Both the position numbers and the translations under genes were made by a program. The notes under the pieces are model-generated. The model did not search any database. It saw only the letters and a program-made list of their open reading frames with translations, and had not been told where the DNA came from. A stretch of DNA of 9,786 bases from Desulfurococcales archaeon. GTDB lineage: Archaea > Thermoproteota > Thermoprotei_A > Sulfolobales > Desulfurococcaceae. Below, piece by piece: positions 1 through 6,160 of the stretch (position 1 is its first letter; each line of letters opens with the position of its first letter). The stretch covers positions 1 through 9,786 of the forward strand of contig JAMOPC010000328.1 in the NCBI GenBank assembly GCA_027064845.1, written 5' to 3'.

Positions 1-1999
1 CGTTTTCAAGCCTTATCTTCATATCGATGAGATCATTTCTAAAAGCATAATCAGCTACAGCTTCTAATTTAATTGCTGGTTCTCCTTCATAACTCCTATA
101 ATGAGCTATTCCTAAAAGTACCGAAACCATGTCTAAGAATCTCCCAGTACTAGATGCTAGAATATATCTCCGCGTATTTACAAGATTATATACTGCTTCA
201 ACTTCCATCTTTCCCAACGGGAGTTTTTCGATTAGTTTTTTCTTCTTAAATAACTCTAGTAATTCTTCGAGACTATAACCGTTTAAGGCTAAGAAGCCGG
301 CCACTAGTCTTGCAGGATATATTGTGTCTCTATCACTTGTCACTGGTACTTGAAGTATTGAACCTATTCTATTATACCCATATTCATGTGTATTGAATAA
401 GAGTATTTCACCACCCCATATAGTATTGTCATCACCCCAGCCAACACCATCAATGGCAACACCGATAATCTCTCCCTCTAAACCATTATCAATAGCTGCA
501 CCTATCACATGAGAATAATGATGCTGAACTTCTACAATTGGTAATCCATGTTCTTTAGCAAAGGTTTCTCCAAGTCTCCGAGAATAGTATTCTGGATGTT
601 TATCAATTACTATAATTGCTTTATCTAAATTGATTTTATAGTTTCTAATGTAGTAATTAATAGCTTTAAGCAGATCTTCCTGGGCAGAAACACTGTCAAG
701 GTCTCCAATAAATTGTGTAGGAACGATTTTATCGTCAAAACCTATAGCTCCACAATTATTCAGATCAGCTCCAAATGCAATGTACTCATATAATAGTTTC
801 CTCTTAATCCTAATCCATGTTGGTGCATATCCTCTACTCCTTCTAAGAAAAACCCATTCATCATCAGTTCTTCTTATAACAGAGTCATCAACTCTATTAA
901 CAATCTCACGATCATGTACTAGGAAATAATCAGCTATATTTGATAATTTTTCACGAGCACATTTCTCATCAGTACACATTGGTTCTCCTGTGGAGTTACC
1001 ACTAGTCATAATTAAGAATTTGTCCTTTGTATTCATGAGTAACAAGTAGTGAAGACCCGTATATGCTATAAATACTCCTTCGTGAGACAATCCTGGAGAC
1101 ACATGTTTTGAAACAGGTGAATCGCTTCTCTTAGGGAGCAAAAGTATAGGAGCTTGGGGTGATCTCAAGAGTTTCTCAGCATCATTATCGACTACAACGA
1201 TCCTGTTTAATACTTTTGTATCCAAACCCATGATTGCGAACGGCTTGGACGGTCTCTTCTTCCTCTGCCTAAGCAATAAGACAACATCATCATCTGTTGC
1301 TTTTGCAGCCAGATGATATCCTCCAAGACCCTTTACTGCTAATATATATCCTTCATCTACCAACTTTGCAGCTGTAGTTATGGGGTCATTCGTGCTTATC
1401 TCTTCCCACTTATTATCATATAAGGTCAGCTTAGGCCCATCACGAGGACAACTTATTCCCTGAGCATGATATCTCCTTATATTATTAATATCATTGTATT
1501 CCTTCAAACATTCTTCACATAGCTTATACTTTCTCATACTGGTGTTTTCTCTATCATATGGGACAGAATACATCATAGAGAATCTTGGGCCACACCAAGC
1601 ACAGCTATTAAATGCATACTTATACCTCCTGTCCTTAGGATCTAGTATTTCCCGTAAACAATCTTCACAAATAGCAAAGTCTGGCGGAATATTGGATCTT
1701 AGGAAAAGTTTTTTCTCGCTAGGAAGTATTCTGAACTCATTATAGTTCCTAGGAGTTTCCTCACGTATAATTACTTCCTCAATAATGGCTGGTGGTGGTT
1801 TTTCCTTGTAAAGGTCTTCGAGGAATGATTTTACACCAGCCTGATTTCCCTCAATCCATACCTCTACTTCTGATCCACCGGTATTCTTAACATAGCCATA
1901 TAGCCTATGCTTATACGCTAATCTATGAATAAAAGGCCTAAAACCGACACCTTGAACTAACCCAATTATTAGTATTCTCAAAGCTACTCGTTCATCCAT
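1..1999 (-). CDS. hypF: HypF carbamoyltransferase, [NiFe]-hydrogenase maturation (3' end cut by window)
   Basis: HypF uses carbamoyl phosphate and ATP to make a carbamoyl adenylate, then carbamoylates the C-terminal Cys of HypE, the source of the CN ligands of [NiFe] hydrogenase. My translation from ATG at 1999 gives 666 residues running off the left edge; the family is about 750-770, so roughly 100 C-terminal residues are missing. Visible in order: acylphosphatase domain with VQGVGFRPF (15-23); first zinc motif C111-x2-C114-x18-C133-x2-C136 followed by GPRF; second zinc motif C161-x2-C164-x19-C184; YrdC-like domain with KGLGGYH (about 223-229), KRPSKPFAIM, TSGNSTGEP (about 332-340) and HDREIxxRxDDSV; Kae1-like domain with HHYSH (about 493-497, ends conserved as in the usual HHHAH) and IDGxGWGDDxTIWGGE. 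The second zinc motif is odd: Asp187 stands where the fourth Cys is usual, and the spacing is 19, not 18. An SD (GGTGAT, 2008-2013) lies 8 nt upstream, and an in-frame stop just before ATG rules out a longer start. Confidence 0.96.
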   Translation of the reverse strand, partial: MDERVALRILIIGLVQGVGFRPFIHRLAYKHRLYGYVKNTGGSEVEVWIEGNQAGVKSFLEDLYKEKPPPAIIEEVIIREETPRNYNEFRILPSEKKLFLRSNIPPDFAICEDCLREILDPKDRRYKYAFNSCAWCGPRFSMMYSVPYDRENTSMRKYKLCEECLKEYNDINNIRRYHAQGISCPRDGPKLTLYDNKWEEISTNDPITTAAKLVDEGYILAVKGLGGYHLAAKATDDDVVLLLRQRKKRPSKPFAIMGLDTKVLNRIVVVDNDAEKLLRSPQAPILLLPKRSDSPVSKHVSPGLSHEGVFIAYTGLHYLLLMNTKDKFLIMTSGNSTGEPMCTDEKCAREKLSNIADYFLVHDREIVNRVDDSVIRRTDDEWVFLRRSRGYAPTWIRIKRKLLYEYIAFGADLNNCGAIGFDDKIVPTQFIGDLDSVSAQEDLLKAINYYIRNYKINLDKAIIVIDKHPEYYSRRLGETFAKEHGLPIVEVQHHYSHVIGAAIDNGLEGEIIGVAIDGVGWGDDNTIWGGEILLFNTHEYGYNRIGSILQVPVTSDRDTIYPARLVAGFLALNGYSLEELLELFKKKKLIEKLPLGKMEVEAVYNLVNTRRYILASSTGRFLDMVSVLLGIAHYRSYEGEPAIKLEAVADYAFRNDLIDMKIRLEN

Positions 2000-2007
2000 A
2001 AACCTTA

Positions 2008-2013
2008 ATCACC
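2008..2013 (-). promoter_or_regulatory. Shine-Dalgarno site of hypF
   Basis: On the minus strand this reads GGTGAT, a match to the archaeal 16S rRNA 3' end (AUCACCUCC), 8 nt before the ATG at 1999. It supports that start and a leadered hypF transcript. Confidence 0.7.
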
Positions 2014-2029
2014 AATACAAAAACCATAA

Positions 2030-2048
2030 CTTATCTATTAAAGATAAG
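2030..2048. repeat. Perfect inverted repeat in the hypF/mannosidase divergent spacer, candidate operator
   Basis: CTTATCT (2030-2036), spacer ATTAA, then AGATAAG (2042-2048): the arms are exact reverse complements. The element lies 31 bp upstream of the hypF ATG and 86 bp upstream of the mannosidase ATG. Relative to a TATA-like TTTAAA on the minus strand (2052-2057) it covers the stretch between that box and the expected hypF start point, where a repressor would sit. Relative to the plus-strand TATA-like box at 2061-2070 it is upstream, where an activator could sit. The symmetry is seen; the regulatory role is inference. Confidence 0.5.
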
Positions 2049-2050
2049 CG

Positions 2051-2058
2051 GTTTAAAC
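2051..2058 (-). promoter_or_regulatory. Possible TATA element of hypF
   Basis: GTTTAAAC, itself a perfect 8-bp palindrome, lies about 26 bp upstream of position 2028 on the minus strand. A start there would give a leader of roughly 29 nt that includes the GGTGAT site. The box is not a strong crenarchaeal consensus (TTTATATA), and AT-rich spacers give such matches by chance. Confidence 0.3.
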
Positions 2059-2060
2059 AA

Positions 2061-2070
2061 TTTATTATAC
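2061..2070 (+). promoter_or_regulatory. Possible TATA element of the mannosidase gene
   Basis: TTTATTATAC would place transcription start near 2092 and leave a leader of about 43 nt before the ATG at 2135. A second TATA-like stretch (2115-2123) is too close to the ATG to serve it. The assignment rests only on spacing and base composition. Confidence 0.3.
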
Positions 2071-2134
2071 TAGGCTTCAACTGAAAGTATTATTAATCAT
2101 ATTCATTAACAAATAATTATAAAGTTAGGAAATA

Positions 2135-5100
2135 ATGATAGAGCTAGGTAAAGTAGACTTGAATTCAAGTATTCTGCTAAGATCCCTTGAGCGTAAAAAG
2201 AACTTAATCAAAGCACTTAGTATCAGGAAAATAATTGAAATCAATAAATGCTTTGATAATGCAGGAAATATTATTGCACTCCCAATAGTTTTCGAGGGAT
2301 TAAAAGACTTTTATTCATTAAGATTTAAAACAAAACTAAATCTAGACAACGACGTTATTAATTATCTTTATATAATAGGTGATTTAGACGCATTAATTAA
2401 GATCAATGAAAAACCATTCTATGGAGTGGATCAATGGACTAAGACAATACCACTACTGATAAATGATCCAGAACCATTAATTGAGATCCTCGTCTATCCT
2501 GAAAGAATAGTTGGAGAAAAGTATAATCCTATTAAAATAAATAAAATAGTGCTAATCGAATATGATAAAGAAATACTCGAATATACGAATCTAGTGGAAA
2601 ATGTTATAGATTTAATTAAGAATATTGATGACAAGGATTTAAGAAAAGAACTACTAGTGTCTCTTTATAAATCAATGAATGAAATACACTTACAAACCCC
2701 CTCGCCAAAACAATTACTAGGGATAAATCTTCTAGAAAAAAATGCTTTAACTATATACCCGATGCTTATAGATGAACTTTTAAGAATGATCAAGAACAAG
2801 CCTCAAAAATTAACAGAGAAGGGATATGGTTCTATAAATTGGGAAATATTGAGAAAGGAGATAAGAATAGCCAAGAAAGAACTAGTAAATAAACTAGAAG
2901 AACTTATTGAAAAATATCCTAAGAGGGGAACACTACATGCCGTAGGACATAGTCACATAGATGCTGCATGGCTCTGGCTACCAGAAATGACTAAGTGGAA
3001 AATATTGAAAACACTCGCTAGGACACTAACACTTCTAAAGAATAGTAAAAAACCCATATTTATAATGTCCTCGGCTCTCTACTTTTCATGGATCAAGGAG
3101 GCTTTTTCAGAAATATATAGAGAAGTCAAAAAGATGATCGAGAAAAATAGAATAATCCCTGTAAGTGGAATGTGGGTTGAAAGCGATGTTATAATAACCC
3201 CTTCAGAAACCCTTGTAAGAGAATTCCTCTATGGACAGCATTTCTTCGAGAAAGAACTAGGCAAGAAATGCTGGATAGGATGGCTACCTGATAGTTTCGG
3301 ATTCTCCAGTAATCTACCACAGATCATGAAAGAGGCAGGCATAAAGTTCTTTGTAACACATAAGCCCTATTGGAACGAATACAATAAGTTCCCGTATCAA
3401 GTATTTGTTTGGGAAGGAATAGATGGAACAAGAATCCCATCATTTAATATAATTGGAGAATTCGCCAAAACGGGAGATACAAAATCAATTATAGAGCTAT
3501 GGAGTAATCATGAAGAGAAAACAATTTTTCCAAGACTATTGTACACTTATGGATACTGTGATGGAGGAGGCGGACCCACATATGAAATGCTCCAAAGACT
3601 AGAATTTCATGAAAAATATTCGCCAAAACTACCAGAAATAATTCATGGCGAAGTAGAGTCTTTCTACGAAGAACTAGTTAAAAAACTTACTGAAATACCT
3701 TCTTGGAAAGGAGAAATATATTTGGAAACACATCGAGGAGCATATACAACTAATACAGAGATAAAGAAATATGTATGGCTAACAGACTACACGCTTAGGT
3801 TACTAGAACAATTAAGTACTTGGAGGAAAATTAATAGCAATAACCAAAGTAGCTCTGACAATAAGAAGCATTGGGAGATCCAACTCTTAGGAGTATTTCA
3901 TGATGTGATCTCTGGCACAATAACACATGAAGTACATGAATACTTTATAAAGAAATACAATGAAATCTTAAACGAGATGAACAAGGAGATCAGAGAATTA
4001 TTAATAGATTTAACGGGTAATTTCAAGGGATTAATAATATATAATCCACTACAATGGGATATAACAGAAGACATAGAAGTAAATATAGATCCGAATTATA
4101 TTCTAGACTATCAAGACCAAGTATTAATAAATAATGAAAAAGTCCTCATAGAAGCAACAATACCAGGCAATGGCTACATAGTTATACCTCTCATAAAGAG
4201 AGAGAACAAGAACAATTTAAGTATTGAACCTATTGAAAAACGAACACAAATAGTAAAAGATGAAGTATTAATAAAGACAAGGTTCTTCGAGATTAAGATC
4301 AATTGCAAGGGCGAAATCACTTCAATAAAAGACCGTGAAACAGGATTTGAATACATAGCTAGTCCTTCAAATAAGTATATTGTATACGAGGATGTACCCA
4401 ATGAATGGGATGCATGGAACATTGATGAACATACACTATATCATGGAGAGGAGTTAAAACCAATTAAGACAGTCATTGTAGAAGATAATGAGTTGAGGAA
4501 AGTTATTAAAACATTATATGACTATAATGGCTCAAATGTTGAAGCATATATTTACATATATAATAATATTAGGAGAATAGATTTCAAAGTATTGATCAAG
4601 AACTGGAAACATAGGATGAGATTATTAAAAACATGGTTCTATACTACAATAAAAGCAGATTATTATGTTGCAGATACTCCGTACGGATTAACTAAAAGAC
4701 CTACCCATCACAATACTTCAGTTGAAAGAGCAATGTTTGAAGCACCTATTCTTTCATGGATGTATATTGAAGATGGAAAACACGGTATAGGACTTGTTTC
4801 TCCATATAAACATGGTATTAGTGTCAAAGACTCGTGCATCGGCTTAAGCTTATTGAAAACACCGATTATTCCAGACCCGTTAAGTGATTCTGACAATACT
4901 ATTATAGAGTACTCATTGATTCCATATAGTGGTGGGTGGATCTCTTCAAAAGCATATATAGAGGCATACAAAGTCGTTAATCCCTTGTACTGGGTTATTA
5001 ATTATACTGGAGAGAACTTGGGCTATATAATTGATAAACTAATAGATGTTGAAGGTGAGGGAATAGTATTAACTACTATTAAAGAATCAGAGGATAAGAA

Positions 5101-5296
5101 AGGAGTTTTACTTAGACTTTATGACATCTCTGGCACTAGTGGTGAGTTCATTATAAGGACGGAGTTCCCGATTAGGAAAGCATATAGAGTAAACATTCTT
5201 GAAGAAAAGATCTTGGAGATAAGTGTGAATAATCAATCCATTATCAAGTATAGGCATAAACCTTATGAAATAATATCGATTTATATAGAGAAATAA
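2135..5296 (+). CDS. Glycoside hydrolase family 38 alpha-mannosidase, cytoplasmic
   Basis: A 1053-residue retaining alpha-mannosidase that releases mannose from alpha-mannosides or mannosylated glycans; length is normal for prokaryotic GH38 enzymes. There is an N-terminal region of about 265 residues, then the catalytic domain with GHSHIDAAWLW (271-281; His274 and Asp276 match the metal ligands), MWVESD (346-351), GWLPDSFGF with probable nucleophile Asp386, CDGGGGPTYEML (475-486), ETHRGAYTTN (531-540) and FHDVISGT (588-595; His589 matches the further metal ligand). The last 400 or so residues are the beta-rich C-terminal domains. No signal peptide or membrane segment is visible, so it should act on internal substrates such as imported oligosaccharides or recycled glycans. 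The start is the first ATG, preceded by a weak AGGA. It stands alone on the plus strand between minus-strand hyp genes, so it looks like an independent unit. Linkage specificity cannot be read from sequence; mannosylglycerate-type substrates are also possible. Confidence 0.93.
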   Translation: MIELGKVDLNSSILLRSLERKKNLIKALSIRKIIEINKCFDNAGNIIALPIVFEGLKDFYSLRFKTKLNLDNDVINYLYIIGDLDALIKINEKPFYGVDQWTKTIPLLINDPEPLIEILVYPERIVGEKYNPIKINKIVLIEYDKEILEYTNLVENVIDLIKNIDDKDLRKELLVSLYKSMNEIHLQTPSPKQLLGINLLEKNALTIYPMLIDELLRMIKNKPQKLTEKGYGSINWEILRKEIRIAKKELVNKLEELIEKYPKRGTLHAVGHSHIDAAWLWLPEMTKWKILKTLARTLTLLKNSKKPIFIMSSALYFSWIKEAFSEIYREVKKMIEKNRIIPVSGMWVESDVIITPSETLVREFLYGQHFFEKELGKKCWIGWLPDSFGFSSNLPQIMKEAGIKFFVTHKPYWNEYNKFPYQVFVWEGIDGTRIPSFNIIGEFAKTGDTKSIIELWSNHEEKTIFPRLLYTYGYCDGGGGPTYEMLQRLEFHEKYSPKLPEIIHGEVESFYEELVKKLTEIPSWKGEIYLETHRGAYTTNTEIKKYVWLTDYTLRLLEQLSTWRKINSNNQSSSDNKKHWEIQLLGVFHDVISGTITHEVHEYFIKKYNEILNEMNKEIRELLIDLTGNFKGLIIYNPLQWDITEDIEVNIDPNYILDYQDQVLINNEKVLIEATIPGNGYIVIPLIKRENKNNLSIEPIEKRTQIVKDEVLIKTRFFEIKINCKGEITSIKDRETGFEYIASPSNKYIVYEDVPNEWDAWNIDEHTLYHGEELKPIKTVIVEDNELRKVIKTLYDYNGSNVEAYIYIYNNIRRIDFKVLIKNWKHRMRLLKTWFYTTIKADYYVADTPYGLTKRPTHHNTSVERAMFEAPILSWMYIEDGKHGIGLVSPYKHGISVKDSCIGLSLLKTPIIPDPLSDSDNTIIEYSLIPYSGGWISSKAYIEAYKVVNPLYWVINYTGENLGYIIDKLIDVEGEGIVLTTIKESEDKKGVLLRLYDISGTSGEFIIRTEFPIRKAYRVNILEEKILEISVNNQSIIKYRHKPYEIISIYIEK

Positions 5297-5767
5297 TTAT
5301 GAATTAATACCATGTTTGCTAAGCTTATTAAGTATAAGGTCTTTTTTCTCTGAAAGTATTTCGTAATAATATTTTCTATTATCCGCACCTCTAATAACTA
5401 ATACATATTTAGGCTTACTAATAGATAATATCGAAACTGTCATTAATACCATAAAAGAAATTATGAAGAATAATCCGAGAAACCATGTTATAATATAAGG
5501 TATATCCGGGTAGATCAAGGGGACAATCATAATTGATAATAGTAATGACGCAGAAAGAATAAATGCCTTCTTGATTAATCCTCTATCTTTCTTTCCAGGT
5601 ATATGGAGTTTGTCAATATAAATTTTTGAGAACATTATTTCTTCTCTTCCCTTATTAGTGTATAGGATTATTTTCTTATCATGGATTTCTAGATCATGTA
5701 CTACTCCAACAATGAATTTGTACAAACCATATAGTTGTCCCGTCATAATACTTGTTCCAAGCGACAT
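5297..5767 (-). CDS. Unrecognised two-helix membrane protein next to hypC
   Basis: I do not recognise this 156-residue protein. It has a polar N-terminal part (about 1-60) rich in alternating beta-like residues, a basic stretch (KKDRGLIKK, 59-67), two hydrophobic helices (about 68-86 and 90-116) joined by a short Pro-containing turn, and a C-terminal part (about 118-156) that reads as two strands then an amphipathic helix. Lysines flank both helices on the outer ends, so both termini probably face the cytoplasm. It starts 20 bp after the hypC stop with an SD-like GAGATGATC 5 nt before the ATG, so it is probably co-transcribed with hypC. Its stop codon touches the mannosidase stop codon on the opposite strand. 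The tidy operon position, SD and membrane pattern support a real gene. A role in hydrogenase maturation is possible only by neighbourhood. Confidence 0.8.
   Translation of the reverse strand: MSLGTSIMTGQLYGLYKFIVGVVHDLEIHDKKIILYTNKGREEIMFSKIYIDKLHIPGKKDRGLIKKAFILSASLLLSIMIVPLIYPDIPYIITWFLGLFFIISFMVLMTVSILSISKPKYVLVIRGADNRKYYYEILSEKKDLILNKLSKHGINS
5324..5347 (+). terminator. Possible terminator for the mannosidase transcript
   Basis: A small hairpin (CTTAT 5324-5328, loop TAAGT, ATAAG 5334-5338) is followed by TTTTTT at 5342-5347, about 45 nt beyond the mannosidase stop. T-tracts alone can end transcription in archaea. The site lies inside the convergent membrane-protein gene, so transcripts of the two genes would overlap at their 3' ends. 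The hairpin is short and AT-rich, hence low confidence. Confidence 0.35.
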
Positions 5768-5772
5768 TGAAA

Positions 5773-5781
5773 GATCATCTC
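5773..5781 (-). promoter_or_regulatory. Shine-Dalgarno site of the membrane-protein gene
   Basis: GAGATGATC on the minus strand matches the GAGGTGATC consensus with one mismatch and ends 5 nt before the ATG at 5767. It lies in the 20-nt gap after hypC and supports translation of the downstream gene from a shared message. Confidence 0.6.
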
Positions 5782-5787
5782 TATGGT

Positions 5788-6012
5788 TTATTCACTCATT
5801 TGCTTAAATAGTTCAAGTATTTCCTCGAGTTCATCTTCATTAATTTTTGAAATAGCTACTCCAGCATGAACAATAACGTATTCTCCAGGTTTAAGGTCTG
5901 GGATTGCCGAGATCACTTCTTTTATGATGCCACCCATTCTGACTTTGAGGACTTGTAGTCCTGTCTCGGATCTTTTTATCTCTAATACTTCCGCGGGAAC
6001 TCCTAAGCACAA
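5788..6012 (-). CDS. hypC: HypC/HybG-family hydrogenase assembly chaperone, TTG start
   Basis: HypC binds HypD to build the Fe(CN)2CO centre and then escorts it to the hydrogenase large-subunit precursor. The protein has 74 residues, normal for the family, and carries the signature MCLGVPAEV at the N-terminus and GEYVIVHAGVAI (43-54) in the beta-barrel, followed by an acidic helix (NEDELEEILELFKQM). Cys2, essential in the family and exposed once Met1 is removed, fixes the start: the codon before it is TTG (6010-6012), with a GTGAT SD 5 nt upstream (6018-6022). No hypD, hypE, hypA or hypB lies within the window. The next gene, 20 bp downstream, is a small membrane protein probably on the same message. 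hypF lies about 3.8 kb away on the same strand, beyond the oppositely oriented mannosidase gene. Confidence 0.95.
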   Translation of the reverse strand: MCLGVPAEVLEIKRSETGLQVLKVRMGGIIKEVISAIPDLKPGEYVIVHAGVAISKINEDELEEILELFKQMSE

Positions 6013-6017
6013 TCTCT

Positions 6018-6022
6018 ATCAC
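6018..6022 (-). promoter_or_regulatory. Shine-Dalgarno site deciding the TTG start of hypC
   Basis: GTGAT on the minus strand lies 5 nt before TTG (6010-6012). With the requirement for Met-Cys at the HypC N-terminus, it settles the non-ATG start. Confidence 0.6.
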
Positions 6023-6028
6023 GTTATA

Positions 6029-6049
6029 CTTGTTTATTGGTTCTTGTTT
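6029..6049. repeat. Direct repeat CTTGTTT x2 in the hypC leader/promoter region
   Basis: CTTGTTT occurs at 6029-6035 and 6043-6049, a 14-bp period, and TTGTT recurs at 6057-6061. The copies lie upstream of hypC between its start codon and a TATA-like stretch. They could be protein-binding half-sites or chance in AT-rich DNA. Confidence 0.3.
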
Positions 6050-6066
6050 TAGTAATTTGTTAAGGC

Positions 6067-6076
6067 GGCTTTTAAG
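6067..6076 (-). promoter_or_regulatory. Possible TATA element of the hypC operon
   Basis: On the minus strand this reads CTTAAAAGCC. Taken as a TATA box it predicts a start near 6046 and a leader of about 34 nt with the GTGAT site near its end. It overlaps an imperfect palindrome (6060-6076). It is a weak match to consensus. Confidence 0.3.
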
Positions 6077-6105
6077 TGTAGATGTATTAGTGTGGAAGAT
6101 AATCC

Positions 6106-6113
6106 TTTATATA
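6106..6113 (+). promoter_or_regulatory. TATA box of the BMP-type transporter locus
   Basis: TTTATATA is a near-ideal crenarchaeal TATA box with a purine-rich stretch upstream (GGAAGATAA) as expected for a BRE. A start about 26 bp on, near 6135, gives a leader of about 25 nt before the ATG at 6161, which contains a good SD. This is the best promoter in the window. Confidence 0.7.
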
Positions 6114-6129
6114 TCATGCGTTGTTATAA

Positions 6130-6147
6130 TTAAAACATATGATTTAA
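6130..6147. repeat. Near-perfect 18-bp palindrome over the predicted start point of the binding-protein gene
   Basis: TTAAA-a-CATATG-a-TTTAA: 16 of 18 positions are symmetrical, and the only break is the matched pair of A residues flanking CATATG. It begins about 20 bp downstream of the TATA box and spans the predicted start near 6135, a usual place for an archaeal repressor site. The symmetry is seen; the operator role is inferred. Confidence 0.45.
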
Positions 6148-6150
6148 TGT

Positions 6151-6157
6151 GGTGGAT
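6151..6157 (+). promoter_or_regulatory. Shine-Dalgarno site that favours the ATG at 6161
   Basis: GGTGGAT matches the GGTGAT core and ends 3 nt before ATG 6161. Choosing the in-frame GTG at 6149 would put this SD inside the coding region and leave no SD upstream, so ATG 6161 is the better start. Confidence 0.6.
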
Positions 6158-6160
6158 AAA

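Noticed and set aside
1494..1745. Plus-strand open frame of 83 codons
   Set aside because: It lies antisense to the zinc-motif region of hypF, whose reading frame is confirmed by family motifs throughout; it has no SD or recognisable domain.
2112..2123. AATAATTATAAA as TATA box for the mannosidase gene
   Set aside because: The expected start point would fall about 10 bp inside the gene, and no suitable downstream start codon exists before conserved sequence.
4174..4971. Two minus-strand open frames (4174-4422 and 4708-4971)
   Set aside because: Both are shadows of the mannosidase C-terminal domains, with no motif or start signal of their own.
6149..6151. GTG start for the binding protein, four residues upstream of ATG 6161
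   Set aside because: The best SD (6151-6157) would then be inside the gene and no SD lies upstream of the GTG; ATG 6161 has proper spacing.
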